A stretch of DNA of 40,963 nucleotides from Saprospiraceae bacterium (GCA_013001595.1 JABDMH010000079.1:1-40963); one strand, 5' to 3'; positions 1-8,621 are shown, counted from the stretch's first letter. A program made the numbers and translations. Notes: generated by a model from the letters alone, not told the origin.

Positions 1-630
1 ACGGGATCGGTACATAAAAACGATGGGCCTTACCAGATCGACCCCCAAAATACAGTAGGTATGGCCAACATCATAGAGTATATCCAATTCAATGCACCAG
101 GGGTAGCTCAATCCCCCAATGGTGGTATTTCACTAATCGGTGGTGCCTCACTGGGTGGTGGCATTGATTCAGAACCCTTGATCTATATAGATGGAGGACC
201 TCGCTTGACCGTAGATGAAGCCCGCGGCTATGCAGCTGAAATGTTTGCCACAATAGAAATACTAACTCCTCCAGCTTCAAACTTTTATCGTGCTCCTGCC
301 GGAGCAGTTTTATTGACCACCAAGTCAGGGTCCAATGCGTTGCCAAATAACATCGATTTGCTGGGTGGCATGGTGGAAAGGATTAAGGGATTTTCACGCT
401 ATCGTACTTTTTATTCACCAAAGTACTCCAGTGATAATATTGATCAGGAAATTCCTGATCTACGTTACACCCTCTATTGGAACCCTAGATTCATCATCGG
501 TGGTGATCAATCGGTACCGACATTTTTTTCAAGTGATCTACAGGGCCGATATAAAATTATCATACAGGGCATCACCACTGCTGGTGAAATCTGTATGGGG
601 AGTACAGAATTTTCCGTGGCAGGGGAATAA
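1..630 (+). CDS. C-terminal part of a surface protein with a TonB-plug-like segment (5' partial)
   Basis: The frame is open from the first base, so the gene starts upstream; an internal ATG at 61 is not the true start. Visible at the beginning is a plug-like stretch (EYIQFNAPGV, then GGISLIGGASLGGG, PLIYIDGGP, and later GAVLLTTKSG). It is followed by a tail of about 75 residues of the type TLYWNPRF...FFSSDLQGRYKIIIQG. That combination is known from the C-termini of very large Bacteroidota cell-surface proteins that carry MG2/carboxypeptidase-regulatory-like domains and a plug domain without a barrel. The reaction or ligand cannot be told from this fragment. The family call is by recognised motifs; the full architecture is inferred. 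Stop is TAA at 628-630. Confidence 0.6.
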   Translation, partial: TGSVHKNDGPYQIDPQNTVGMANIIEYIQFNAPGVAQSPNGGISLIGGASLGGGIDSEPLIYIDGGPRLTVDEARGYAAEMFATIEILTPPASNFYRAPAGAVLLTTKSGSNALPNNIDLLGGMVERIKGFSRYRTFYSPKYSSDNIDQEIPDLRYTLYWNPRFIIGGDQSVPTFFSSDLQGRYKIIIQGITTAGEICMGSTEFSVAGE

Positions 631-893
631 TTGCATCAGGCGTCTAACCGTTGGCCTTACGATTTATAACATACATAGAATGCTAGGGATTAGTATCGAT
701 TAAGATTTCTTGAATGAATTCTCAGGCTGGAGAATAACTGTACTAGGATCCTATGGTGGTAGGCTTGATAGGATCAGCACTCACATCTACAAAGGAAAGG
801 GTCGAAGAAATTTGATCATCGTCATAGTGTCACTTGTGGTCGGTCATTGATAGAATGAGCGTAATTTAACACATTGGATATCGCGGAGCAACT

Positions 894-1475
894 ATGTTGT
901 GGGCTCCAAAGGTTTCGCAGTTGCTATCAATTCTAAACTATCAAGCTATGGTGATTGTGACTATAATTGTTGTCTTGTTATTGCTCATTTTGACCTGGAT
1001 ACTGTTTGGATGGGTAATACTCACCATCGATACTGACCGCCAACATTACTCCTTGAAAGCTTTTGGTGTTTGTACAGTGAGCATCACATCTGAAGATCGA
1101 ATTTTACATCTGCGAATCACGCTTCCTTTTTTTCAAAAACGCATCGACTTAGAGAGGCTCATGCTCGAAAGAGGAGTGACGCCTAAGAAGAAGCCTGCTG
1201 CACCTCAAAAAGATAAAAAAAAGAAAAAGGCTGGTTATTTTCTTTCTCGAAAATTGAGAAAGCGGATCATCCCATTGTTGAAATCATTTAAAGTCAGACA
1301 CTTCTTTATGAATATTGACACAGATGATCCTGTACTGAATGCAAAATTATATCCATTTGCCTTTTTTGCTCGTAGGTGGGGTATGCCTGTGTATTTTAAT
1401 TTCCAAGGCAGACAGTGTGTACAATTGGAAGTGCGCAATCGCTTGGTCAATATTTTATGGGCGCTAATTCATTAA
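894..1475 (+). CDS. Single-pass membrane protein, possibly YtfI/DUF2953-like
   Basis: 193 residues. One strongly hydrophobic helix near the N-terminus (about residues 19-45) is followed by a soluble region with a lysine-rich linker (about 96-115, PKKKPAAPQKDKKKKK) and a C-terminal beta-rich part. A second possible start, ATG at 948 (Met19), directly precedes the helix. The next gene, 13 bp downstream, is a GerW/YtfJ protein. In Bacillus the GerW gene ytfJ sits beside ytfI, which encodes a DUF2953 membrane protein, and size, topology and order here match that arrangement. I cannot confirm DUF2953 from motifs alone, so the link rests mainly on context. Function unknown. Confidence 0.55.
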   Translation: MLWAPKVSQLLSILNYQAMVIVTIIVVLLLLILTWILFGWVILTIDTDRQHYSLKAFGVCTVSITSEDRILHLRITLPFFQKRIDLERLMLERGVTPKKKPAAPQKDKKKKKAGYFLSRKLRKRIIPLLKSFKVRHFFMNIDTDDPVLNAKLYPFAFFARRWGMPVYFNFQGRQCVQLEVRNRLVNILWALIH

Positions 1476-1488
1476 AATCTAATATATC

Positions 1489-1860
1489 ATGCAAGAACAA
1501 AGTTTTGAACAATTGATTGATCGAATCGCTTCCTTCATCAAGGATGAGGCTAGGACGGAAACTGTCGTGGGAGATAGTTTTACGCTGGGTGAATACGAAT
1601 GTATTCCGGTGATTCGGGTTGGTCTTGGATTTGGCACTGGAGGAGGCGAAGGTGATGATGAGAAAGATCGACATGGTACAGGTATGGGAGCTGGAGCTGG
1701 TATGGGTATTGATCCCATTGGTTTTCTGGTGGCTAGAGGCGATGAAATTTCGTTTGTCAGCACCAGGAACAATAAAGGGCTAGCTTCCACATTCGAGAAA
1801 GTGCCTGAGCTGCTTGCTAAATTCTTAGAAAGCAGAGAGGCAAAGGAAATGGCCGGATAA
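1489..1860 (+). CDS. GerW family protein (YtfJ-like)
   Basis: 123 residues, normal length for the family. An N-terminal helix with FEQLIDRI is followed by the typical block around VVGDSFTLGEYECIPVIRVGLGFGTGGGEG, a Gly-rich stretch (GTGMGAGAGMGIDP) and the closing strand GFLVARGDEISFVS. In Bacillus, GerW (YtfJ) is a sporulation protein; homologues also occur in many non-sporulating bacteria with unknown roles, and this organism is presumably one of them. Probably co-transcribed with the membrane protein gene ending 13 bp upstream, and followed by a hairpin terminator at 1873-1906. Confidence 0.85.
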   Translation: MQEQSFEQLIDRIASFIKDEARTETVVGDSFTLGEYECIPVIRVGLGFGTGGGEGDDEKDRHGTGMGAGAGMGIDPIGFLVARGDEISFVSTRNNKGLASTFEKVPELLAKFLESREAKEMAG

Positions 1861-1872
1861 AGGTGAGTCTTT

Positions 1873-1906
1873 AGGGGCCAATGAAGTGATTTCAGCGGTC
1901 CCTTTT
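1873..1906. terminator. Hairpin between convergent genes
   Basis: AGGGGCC pairs with GGTCCCT (one G-T wobble), with an inner TGAA/TTCA pairing in the loop, followed by TTTT on the plus strand. It lies 12 bp after the GerW stop, in the gap before the convergent gene at 1959, so it most likely ends the GerW operon. It may also act for the opposite strand, although the T-tract is on the plus side. Confidence 0.5.
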
Positions 1907-1958
1907 ATCTTGACTATGGCGGAAAGCATCATAGAATTTCAGTTTTATTATCCTTGAA

Positions 1959-2234
1959 CTAGCCAAATACGGTGCCACTGAGCAGTATCGCCAGAGCGAC
2001 CAACAGTGCGATCCATTTAGCCACCCTCCACTTATTAGGATGTGCTACAGAAATCATCACAAAGGATTCTACGAATAAAATCACTAGCAATGCTAAAATA
2101 ATGGTTAGTGCAAAATCACTCTGCAGCGCATTGGAAAATTTTGCGAAAAATGCTACAGAAATCGCAAGTAAGGTATAGATCTTCGTGTTCCAACTTAGCT
2201 GATGATGTAGCTTCTGAAATGATTTCTTTTCCAT
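1959..2234 (-). CDS. Small three-helix membrane protein, unknown function
   Basis: 91 residues with three apparent transmembrane helices (about 19-35, 40-62 and 71-90) and a short positively charged N-terminus (MEKKSFQKLHHQ). No family recognised. It lies 18 bp downstream of the other minus-strand gene (2253-2810), so the two are probably one transcript. A role as a partner of that membrane protein is possible but not shown by sequence. Confidence 0.6.
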   Translation of the reverse strand: MEKKSFQKLHHQLSWNTKIYTLLAISVAFFAKFSNALQSDFALTIILALLVILFVESFVMISVAHPNKWRVAKWIALLVALAILLSGTVFG

Positions 2235-2252
2235 GTGTCGAGTATCTGAGGG

Positions 2253-2810
2253 TTACTGATTTGCATTTGAGGGATTGAAGATCATATATATACTTCCCAA
2301 GGGAGTATCAAATCCCATTAGAGGCTGTGATACATGAATCTGACCTACACTTTTGTTGATCACCAACTTGGTTTCATGCAAGGTGTATTTCGGGAAGACG
2401 TCGTCGAATTTCCTTTTTTCAATTTTTTTATCGGTGGAAGAGAGGATCGTTCCCTCATCGTCAATTACGGCAAGAAGCTCGATTGATGGATGCTTGACAT
2501 ATTGGGTGAGATACTGATGTACTTTTTCTAGATTGTCAGAAAGCAATTCATCACGAATGGTCCATCCAAAAGGTTCCATGATGAGCTCAAACATAAAACT
2601 ATCCGCACGAACTGAAGATTCATTTTTCTCTTGTTCGATTTCAAGCTCCAGTTGGCGTATTTGGGCTGACTTAGTCATGAGTTCCTGCTTCATCTGCCAA
2701 TAGTACCACCCAGTGGTGCCAGAAAGTAAACCGATCACAACAAACCAAAAGGTTATGCGGGCAGTCTTTTTTATTCGTTTTTTTCTTTCTGCTTCCACCT
2801 TCGATACCAT
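2253..2810 (-). CDS. Membrane-anchored protein with coiled coil and Cache/PAS-like extracytoplasmic domain
   Basis: 185 residues. A basic N-terminus (AERKKRIKKTAR) is followed by one helix (about 19-37), a heptad-like charged coiled coil (about 40-63, QIRQLELEIEQEKNES) and a C-terminal domain of about 110 residues. Segments such as LLAVIDDEGTILSSTDKKI and ISQPL-type strands around IHVSQPLMGFDTPLGSIYMIF resemble the central and closing strands of single-Cache sensor domains. No signalling output domain (histidine kinase, GGDEF, MCP) follows, which is unusual for a Cache protein. The Cache assignment is by pattern only. First gene of a two-gene minus-strand unit. Confidence 0.6.
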   Translation of the reverse strand: MVSKVEAERKKRIKKTARITFWFVVIGLLSGTTGWYYWQMKQELMTKSAQIRQLELEIEQEKNESSVRADSFMFELIMEPFGWTIRDELLSDNLEKVHQYLTQYVKHPSIELLAVIDDEGTILSSTDKKIEKRKFDDVFPKYTLHETKLVINKSVGQIHVSQPLMGFDTPLGSIYMIFNPSNANQ

Positions 2811-3034
2811 TACAAAGTCATTAAACGCAATAGGAGAAGTTTAAAAGAACTGCACATTTACCAAATGATATGGATCAAGACCCCAGCTGATATCAATCAG
2901 ATAATGTTGGGAATGCCAGAACAGTAGCTCATGTGATTAGATAAGGATTTATATGGCACCTATGCAGAAAGCATATCTCGGAAACCGATCTTTTCCTTTC
3001 TTTTTCGACTTTTACATACAATCATAGGACCGAC

Positions 3035-4402
3035 ATGAATCGTGAAGCAGATATATTAAAGGCTGGAGCAGCACAGACTGAGATTACTCCTCCACTGGGT
3101 ACGAGAATAGGTGTAGATCTCTTTCCTCATTATGCCCGCTTTATACATGACAAGTTGTACGCAAAGACCTTGCTTTTGTCGAAAGGCGATGTGATGATTG
3201 CCTTTGTGGTCGTGGATATTTGCATCATGCCCAGTGACCTGATGTTGGAGATCAAGCAATCAATTACAGGTGCATCAGGTATCCCTTTGAGGCGGATCAT
3301 GCTATCCTGTACACATACCCATGGCGCCGGCGATGTTGCCGGTTTATTGGGCGGTGCGGTTGACATTGCCTATCGCAAGAGATTGCCGGCATGGATAGTC
3401 AGTTCCGTAGAAAAAGCGATGTCCAGACTTGAAACCGCAGCGATCGGTTATGGTGCCGTGTCTGTTCCTCAGCATGTGGTTTCTCGGAGGTATGTGATGA
3501 GGCCGGAGTGCAAAGCGCAGAATCCAGTTTCTGGATTGGTGGAACATGTGAAAATGAATCCGCTAGGAGAAGAGGACTTAATTTTGGAACGCTGTGGTCT
3601 TGTTGACCCAGAAGTCTGCTACTTAGCCATAAAGAACGATAAAGATGAACTTGTTTCAATCCTGGCCAACTACGGATTGCATTATGTGGGTGATTGGGAT
3701 GTGGATACCATTACCGCGGATTACTATGGTGCTTTTGCTGAAAAGATTCAGTCGAGGCTACATACATCGACCCATTTTGTGGGAATTATGACCCATGGTA
3801 CGGCAGGCAATGTCAATATTTGGGATTTCTTAGATCCGAATCGTTATCCGACAACTTCGCATGCCACGACAGAACTCATTGGCGAGGATTTGGCTATAGC
3901 AGTACTATTAGACATAGAAAAGGTGGTCTATTATGATCAAGTAGATTTAACGATGGAACATTCAGAGCTAGACTTGGCTGTGCGAAAACCTTCGAGGGAA
4001 TCCCTTTCAAGATCCGAAAGACTACTTCGTAAAAACCGATTTGATGATCTCATACATGATGATCATGGCTTGGCTATGATCTATGCGCGTGAGCAACTCT
4101 TACTCAAAGAGTATCCGGATTTACACCAAACAGCCCTACAAGGGATTCGGATTGGAGATCTAAGAATTGGTGTGCTGGGGGGAGAGATATTTGCGGAAAC
4201 GGGACTCTGGCTAAAAGAACAATTTCCTCAAAAGCAGTATTTCACCATTTGCTTAGCCAACACTTATGATGGTTATGTGCCTCCAGCTCATGAGCATGAG
4301 CGGGGTGGTTATGAAACATGGAGGGCGAGAAGCAGTTTCTTGGAAAAGCATGCCGAAGAAAAAATACGTCAAGAATTAGTAACCTTGTTGCAGAAATTGT
4401 AG
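3035..4402 (+). CDS. Neutral/alkaline ceramidase-family amidohydrolase, no signal peptide
   Basis: 455 residues, about the length of the catalytic N-terminal ceramidase domain (Ceramidase_alk) alone. The start AGAAQTEITPPLG is the family's first strand. SCTHTHGAGD (residues 91-100) holds the HxH pair (H94, H96) expected to bind zinc, and LANYGLHYVGDWD supplies a further conserved His. MTHGTAGNVN matches the family's G(T/C)AG(D/N) region. No signal peptide or lipobox is visible, so a cytoplasmic location is inferred, and the true substrate may be another N-acyl amide rather than ceramide. The stop lies 20 bp before the MOSC gene, suggesting an operon. A relative of a different subfamily lies decayed at 5614-7026. 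Confidence 0.8.
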   Translation: MNREADILKAGAAQTEITPPLGTRIGVDLFPHYARFIHDKLYAKTLLLSKGDVMIAFVVVDICIMPSDLMLEIKQSITGASGIPLRRIMLSCTHTHGAGDVAGLLGGAVDIAYRKRLPAWIVSSVEKAMSRLETAAIGYGAVSVPQHVVSRRYVMRPECKAQNPVSGLVEHVKMNPLGEEDLILERCGLVDPEVCYLAIKNDKDELVSILANYGLHYVGDWDVDTITADYYGAFAEKIQSRLHTSTHFVGIMTHGTAGNVNIWDFLDPNRYPTTSHATTELIGEDLAIAVLLDIEKVVYYDQVDLTMEHSELDLAVRKPSRESLSRSERLLRKNRFDDLIHDDHGLAMIYAREQLLLKEYPDLHQTALQGIRIGDLRIGVLGGEIFAETGLWLKEQFPQKQYFTICLANTYDGYVPPAHEHERGGYETWRARSSFLEKHAEEKIRQELVTLLQKL

Positions 4403-4422
4403 CGAAAATAGCCTTGAAGAAT

Positions 4423-5235
4423 ATGCTTTGTGTAAGTGATCTATTTATTTATCCGATTAAGTCCTTGGCAGGTATATCCGTGCAGGCAGGAAAAGTTACC
4501 GAGCGAGGTTTTGAGTACGACCGCCGGTGGCTATTGGTTGATTCTAATAATAGTTTTTTGACACTTAGGAAGTATCCTTCCATGTCTCTTATCCAGCCAT
4601 CACTCCAGGAGGATGGCATGACGATATCTACCAAAGCCAAAGATCAAGAGGATTTATTTGTGCCTTTTCTGGTAGATCAAGAGTTAGAAGAAGAAGTGAC
4701 GATTTGGAATGCTACCTGTCTGGCGCAGGTTTATTCAGATAAGGTCAACCAGTGGTTTGGCACCGTAATCGGTACACCTTGCAAGCTGGTGTTTATGCCT
4801 GATCATTCCTGGCGGCCAGTAGATACTACATCTGGCTTTAAACCTAAAGGAAAATTCACCTCCTTTGCCGATGCTTATCCATTCATGATGATGAGCCGTG
4901 CTTCTCTAGCCGATATCGATCGCCGAACTAAATTACATATGAGTTTTGCCAGATTTCGTCCTAATATTGTTTTTCAGGGTGGCATCCCCTACCAAGAAGA
5001 TGAGATGGAGCGATTTGAGATAAATGGAATCCAATTTACCGGATTGGAGAAGTGCGCCCGCTGCAATGTACCCAATGTAGATCCGGAGACCGCACAGATG
5101 GATCCAAATAAGGAAACGATAAAGACATTGGCCAGTTATCGCCTGGAGAATGGAAAAGTAAATCTAGGGATGAACCTTGTTCACGAGGGTGAGGGTACAA
5201 TTAAGGTCGGTGATGAATTAAAGATTATACAATGA
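4423..5235 (+). CDS. MOSC-domain protein (YcbX/mARC-like molybdenum-cofactor protein)
   Basis: With ATG 4423 as start the product is 270 residues and begins MLCVSDLFIYPIKSLAG, the standard first strand of a MOSC N-terminal barrel. The upstream in-frame extension back to 4318 would overlap the ceramidase-like gene and lacks homology-like character. RGFEYDRRWLLVD belongs to the MOSC_N domain (about 1-115). The C-terminal MOSC domain holds KCARCNVPNVDPETA (C211 and C214), the region that carries the Mo-ligating cysteine in YcbX/mARC proteins, which reduce N-hydroxylated compounds. No fused ferredoxin domain is present, so an external electron donor is needed. Co-transcription with the preceding amidohydrolase is likely from the 20 bp spacing; no functional link between them is known to me. 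Confidence 0.85.
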   Translation: MLCVSDLFIYPIKSLAGISVQAGKVTERGFEYDRRWLLVDSNNSFLTLRKYPSMSLIQPSLQEDGMTISTKAKDQEDLFVPFLVDQELEEEVTIWNATCLAQVYSDKVNQWFGTVIGTPCKLVFMPDHSWRPVDTTSGFKPKGKFTSFADAYPFMMMSRASLADIDRRTKLHMSFARFRPNIVFQGGIPYQEDEMERFEINGIQFTGLEKCARCNVPNVDPETAQMDPNKETIKTLASYRLENGKVNLGMNLVHEGEGTIKVGDELKIIQ

Positions 5236-5613
5236 TCCTCATCCACGCTACAATGACAGTTGCATTATGTTGAATGATCCTAAGATCACTAAGGCACGAG
5301 ATGAGGGCCCAAAAGCTATCCAAGCCCTTATGGATTGTTAGACAATAAGTTCCCGATTTAGACGAAGTTACTTTGAATTTAGACCACCTGTTCTGAGCGG
5401 AGCCGAAGAAAGGCAGAAAGAATAAGCATAGCGGAGCTACGTGAATTTTTTATAACGCAGTAGAAATTCAAAAGAACCAGTATAAATGGGGAAGTTATTT
5501 TTTATCGATCCCTTCGTTTCAGAGTTTGTGAGCATTGCAGCATTTTCAAAGCTGGGACTAGAGATGGGATAGATCATTCTTTTTTCTTTCTAGCAGTATT
5601 TGAAAACTGCTTG
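5236..5613. other. Non-coding gap with a possible small dispersed repeat
   Basis: No supported gene. Around 5387-5440 lie TTCTGAGCGGAGCCGAAGAA and ATAGCGGAGCTACGTGAA. The first resembles the short TTCTGAGCGGAGTCGAAG-type sequence scattered through intergenic regions of many Bacteroidota. Only one copy was noticed in this window, so its repeat status is unproven. Confidence 0.25.
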
Positions 5614-7026
5614 ATGTTGATTGCCAGAATGTGCTGCCTGTTAGGATTACTTTCAATGTTGGCGTGTGATCGTATTGAATCTTCGAATGCATCATCAACC
5701 TTGCAAGTTGGTTACGCTCGAGCTAACATCACTCCTCCAGAAGGCTGTCGGCTTTGCGGCACTTTTGAAGAAAAGATCAATAGGGGATTACATGATTCGC
5801 TGTATGTCAGGGCCATCGTCTTTCGTCAAGATTCGATAATGATGGCGATGGTGGGTTGCGATCTGGCCAAGGTGCATCCTACTATTGGAGAATGCTTAGG
5901 ATGAGGAGTCAAACATTTAGGTTTTCCGAACAATCATATCCTAGTTCATGCCAGTGAGACACATAATGGTCCCGATTATTTTGCTGAGTTCCGTGCTGTT
6001 TTTCATCAGCGAGCCCTAAATACTTATCGCTATGATCCAGCCGAGCCAATAGATTATGATTCGCTATTGGTCGCTCAAATGGTGATGGCTGTGGAGTAGG
6101 CATACCATAATCTGGCATCGGCGGAGCTGCGATATGGACGGGGGCATTGTCATGACATTGCATTTAATCGTCGGTTCACAATGAAAGATGGTAAGGTAGG
6201 CTGGAATCCAGGTAAACTCAATCCCGATATTCTTGAACAACTAGGCCCTACTGACCCCAAGCTTCCCGCCCTTTCCATTTTCCAGCAGGGATCTGAGATT
6301 CCTTCGGCAATCCTGTCAAACTATGCTTTGCACTTAGCAATAATCGAACAAGAGTAAGCATATGGAGCCGATTATCTTTACTTTGTTGGCCAATGCATAG
6401 ACTCCATTTATGAGCAAGATGTTTTTTCCTACTTTTTGCAAGCACCATGCTGTGAGGTAAACCATATTGATGTGTCCACTGCTAATGCTCAAACTGGATT
6501 TGAATATGCACAAGTCGTTGGTAGCAAATTAGGAATTCAGGCAAGCCAAATTGTTGAAGAAGCGGTAGATGTGTCTCCATGCCGAGGTGTTGCATCTGGA
6601 TGGATCGATCTGGTTCTGCAGGAGTTTTCGGCAGTTGACATGGCAAATCAATGCCAAATATGGCACGATACAAGTCGTGAGGAATTTCCATTTTTATAGG
6701 TAGTGCACGCGGGGAAGGTGACAGGTATATATGATCGGCATCGTGGTAGTCCAGTACGGTCATTAATTCAAGTGTTACGACTTAGCAAAGAGACTGCCAT
6801 TGTCGGTCTGCCAAGTGAGGTGTCGGTAGAACTGGTAATAGATCTTAAAGAGCGATCACCATTTTCCAATACGATGATCGTACAATTGTCCAACGATTGG
6901 TTTGGATATATTCCCAATCGTCGCATCTTTGATGATGGACACTATGAGGCTGTCGTTGCTAAAGTTGTACCGGGAGAAGGTGAACGTATGGTGGCATTTG
7001 CCTTAGATCTTTTGAATGACCTCTAA
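5614..7026 (+). pseudogene. Ceramidase-family lipoprotein gene inactivated by four in-frame stops
   Basis: One uninterrupted reading frame of about 470 codons with no frameshift carries premature stops at 5902 (TGA), 6097 (TAG), 6355 (TAA) and 6697 (TAG). Family text is readable on both sides of every stop: VGYARANITPPEG at the start, NNHILVHASETHNGPDY, RYGRGHCHDIAFNRRF, NPGKLNPDI, SNYALHL, and NDWFGYIPNRRIFDDGHYE near the end. The N-terminus looks like a lipoprotein signal ending LSMLACDR. The zinc motif usually reading SHTHTGP is SETHNGP here, so one histidine is lost as well, consistent with relaxed selection. It belongs to the secreted subfamily, unlike the intact gene at 3035. Short in-frame pieces (6436-6699, 6703-7026) are parts of this gene, not genes of their own. 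Confidence 0.88.
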
Positions 7027-7131
7027 TAGTTGTATTTGGCCATTTGCTTTTCGCCGCCGGTGCATAGTTTTCGAAGGTACCCTTACACGACAAAGCCCTT
7101 TATTTATTTGCAATTAAAAATTTTATAGAAT

Positions 7132-7524
7132 ATGGAAAAAATTAAAGTAGTACACCCCAATCGTGAAGAAGGTTTTGTGACAGGTGCTTATTCGGATGGT
7201 GTGATTTGCGATGGACTTTTATTCGTAAGTGGTCAGGCATCGGTTGATTTTGCTACCTCGAAATTTGTTCTGGGTACGATTGAGGAAGAAACGACAAGAA
7301 CACTAGAAAATATCAAGGCGATCGTAGAAGCTGCCGGTGGTACCATGGACAATGTACTTAAGTGCAGTGCACACTTAGCTGATATAAATGATTTCGCAAG
7401 GTTCAATGCTGTTTACGACACCTTTTTTGAGGGGGTTAAACCTGCACGGACGACTGTACAATCAGGCCTGGCAGAGAATATCAAGGTAGAAATAGATGCC
7501 ATCATTAAGCTACCCAATGGCTAA
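7132..7524 (+). CDS. RidA family enamine/imine deaminase
   Basis: 130 residues, full family length. Family features are LLFVSGQASVD, the helix LENIKAIVEAAGGTMDNVLKC, FNAVYDTFF, KPARTTVQ with the conserved catalytic-site arginine (R106), and the closing strand VEIDAIIKLPNG. RidA hydrolyses reactive 2-aminoacrylate-type enamines/imines made by PLP-dependent dehydratases, sparing other PLP enzymes. Here it sits 2 bp before a PLP enzyme of the D-serine dehydratase/D-threonine aldolase family, so it probably clears that enzyme's intermediate. The leader (7090-7131) is AT-rich with no Shine-Dalgarno sequence. Confidence 0.9.
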   Translation: MEKIKVVHPNREEGFVTGAYSDGVICDGLLFVSGQASVDFATSKFVLGTIEEETTRTLENIKAIVEAAGGTMDNVLKCSAHLADINDFARFNAVYDTFFEGVKPARTTVQSGLAENIKVEIDAIIKLPNG

Positions 7525-7526
7525 TT

Positions 7527-8621
7527 GTGAGTAAGTTTCCAACGTACCAGATCAAGAATCGAGCAGGACTGGATTCTCCCGCTCTTTTGGTTTTCCCAAA
7601 TATTGTGGAGGAAAACATACGGCAAGCCATCGAGTTGCTCGGGTCTGCTGATAAGCTTAGACCGCACGTCAAAACAGTGAAATCCATCGAACCGATTCAA
7701 ATGGCAATGGCAGCCGGCATTAATCAATTTAAGTGCAGTACCATTGCCGAAGCAGAGTTGGTCGCACTTGCAGGTGCACCAGATGTGCTATTGTGCTATC
7801 AGCTCTCTCATCCTCGGGGCTTGCGCCTGCGATCCCTGCGTGAGCTATATCCAGCTACAACATTCTCTTGTCTAGTGGATAATAAGCTGAGTGCTGCATT
7901 GACATCCGAGCTATTTGCTGATGATCCGATTGATGTCATGATTGATGTAAACTGCGGTATGGGTCGTACAGGTATAAGGGCCGAAGATGTGTCCTTACTT
8001 TACTCGGATATTAGAGATCTACCAGGCATCAGGATCGTAGGTTTACATGCTTATGACGGACATATTCATGACCAAGATCTAGAAGAACGCAAGGACAAAG
8101 CAGCTGCTGTGACAGACCTAGTTAGTCGTGTGAGAAAGCAAATAGATGATCAATCGTTGCTTCTTGTCATTGGAGGTTCTCCGACCTTTCATCTCTATGC
8201 GGATCTCGAAAATGTGCATTGCAGCCCCGGCACTTTTTTCCTATGGGATGCCGGATATGGCGCTCAATATCCAGATCTGCCTTTTGTTCCTGCTGCCCTA
8301 GTGTTAACCAGAGTGTTGTCTATTGTGGACGAGCATATCTTGTGCTTAGATATGGGTAGCAAGGCTGTGGCTCCAGATCCTCCATTGCCACGGGCTGTCT
8401 TTCCTGAAGTATCCGGTGTACAAGTAGAGGGACATTATGAGGAACATATGATTGTGAGGGTAGACCAAACCTCCAAGTATCGTGTAGGAGATGCTTGGCT
8501 GGCTGTGCCTATCCACATATGCCCTACGGTCAATTTATATCAACACTTTGTAACCATTGAAGATGGAGTGTCCTCAGGCAGTTGGAAAATTATTGCAAGG
8601 GACCGGATTATTTCTGTGTAG
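7527..8621 (+). CDS. PLP enzyme of the D-serine dehydratase / D-threonine aldolase family
   Basis: 364 residues, fold-type III alanine-racemase-like barrel plus C-terminal beta domain. LRPHVKTVK (PLP lysine probably K49) is the family signature; DVNCGMGRTGI and GLHAYDGHIHD are conserved barrel strands; GGSPTF binds the PLP phosphate. The C-terminal metal site reads PIHICPTVN (H330, C332). In characterised D-serine dehydratases this position is His-x-Cys, whereas D-threonine aldolases have His-x-Asp, so I favour a dehydratase acting on D-serine, D-threonine or D-threo-3-hydroxyaspartate. Start is GTG at 7527, two bases after the RidA stop, suggesting translational coupling. Probably cytoplasmic. 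Confidence 0.87.
   Translation: MSKFPTYQIKNRAGLDSPALLVFPNIVEENIRQAIELLGSADKLRPHVKTVKSIEPIQMAMAAGINQFKCSTIAEAELVALAGAPDVLLCYQLSHPRGLRLRSLRELYPATTFSCLVDNKLSAALTSELFADDPIDVMIDVNCGMGRTGIRAEDVSLLYSDIRDLPGIRIVGLHAYDGHIHDQDLEERKDKAAAVTDLVSRVRKQIDDQSLLLVIGGSPTFHLYADLENVHCSPGTFFLWDAGYGAQYPDLPFVPAALVLTRVLSIVDEHILCLDMGSKAVAPDPPLPRAVFPEVSGVQVEGHYEEHMIVRVDQTSKYRVGDAWLAVPIHICPTVNLYQHFVTIEDGVSSGSWKIIARDRIISV

Noticed and set aside
4318-4422. N-terminal extension of the MOSC gene to an ATG inside the ceramidase-like gene
   Set aside because: The added 35 residues have no MOSC character and overlap the upstream gene; ATG 4423 gives the standard family start.
6436-6699. Separate small genes inside 5614-7026 (also 6703-7026 and 5611-5904)
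   Set aside because: They are in one frame and read as successive parts of a single ceramidase-family protein divided by stop codons.
5614-7026. Stop codons recoded as glutamine (alternative genetic code) or programmed read-through
   Set aside because: All three stop types occur, one zinc-motif histidine is also lost, and intact genes in the window use TAA, TAG and TGA as normal ends.
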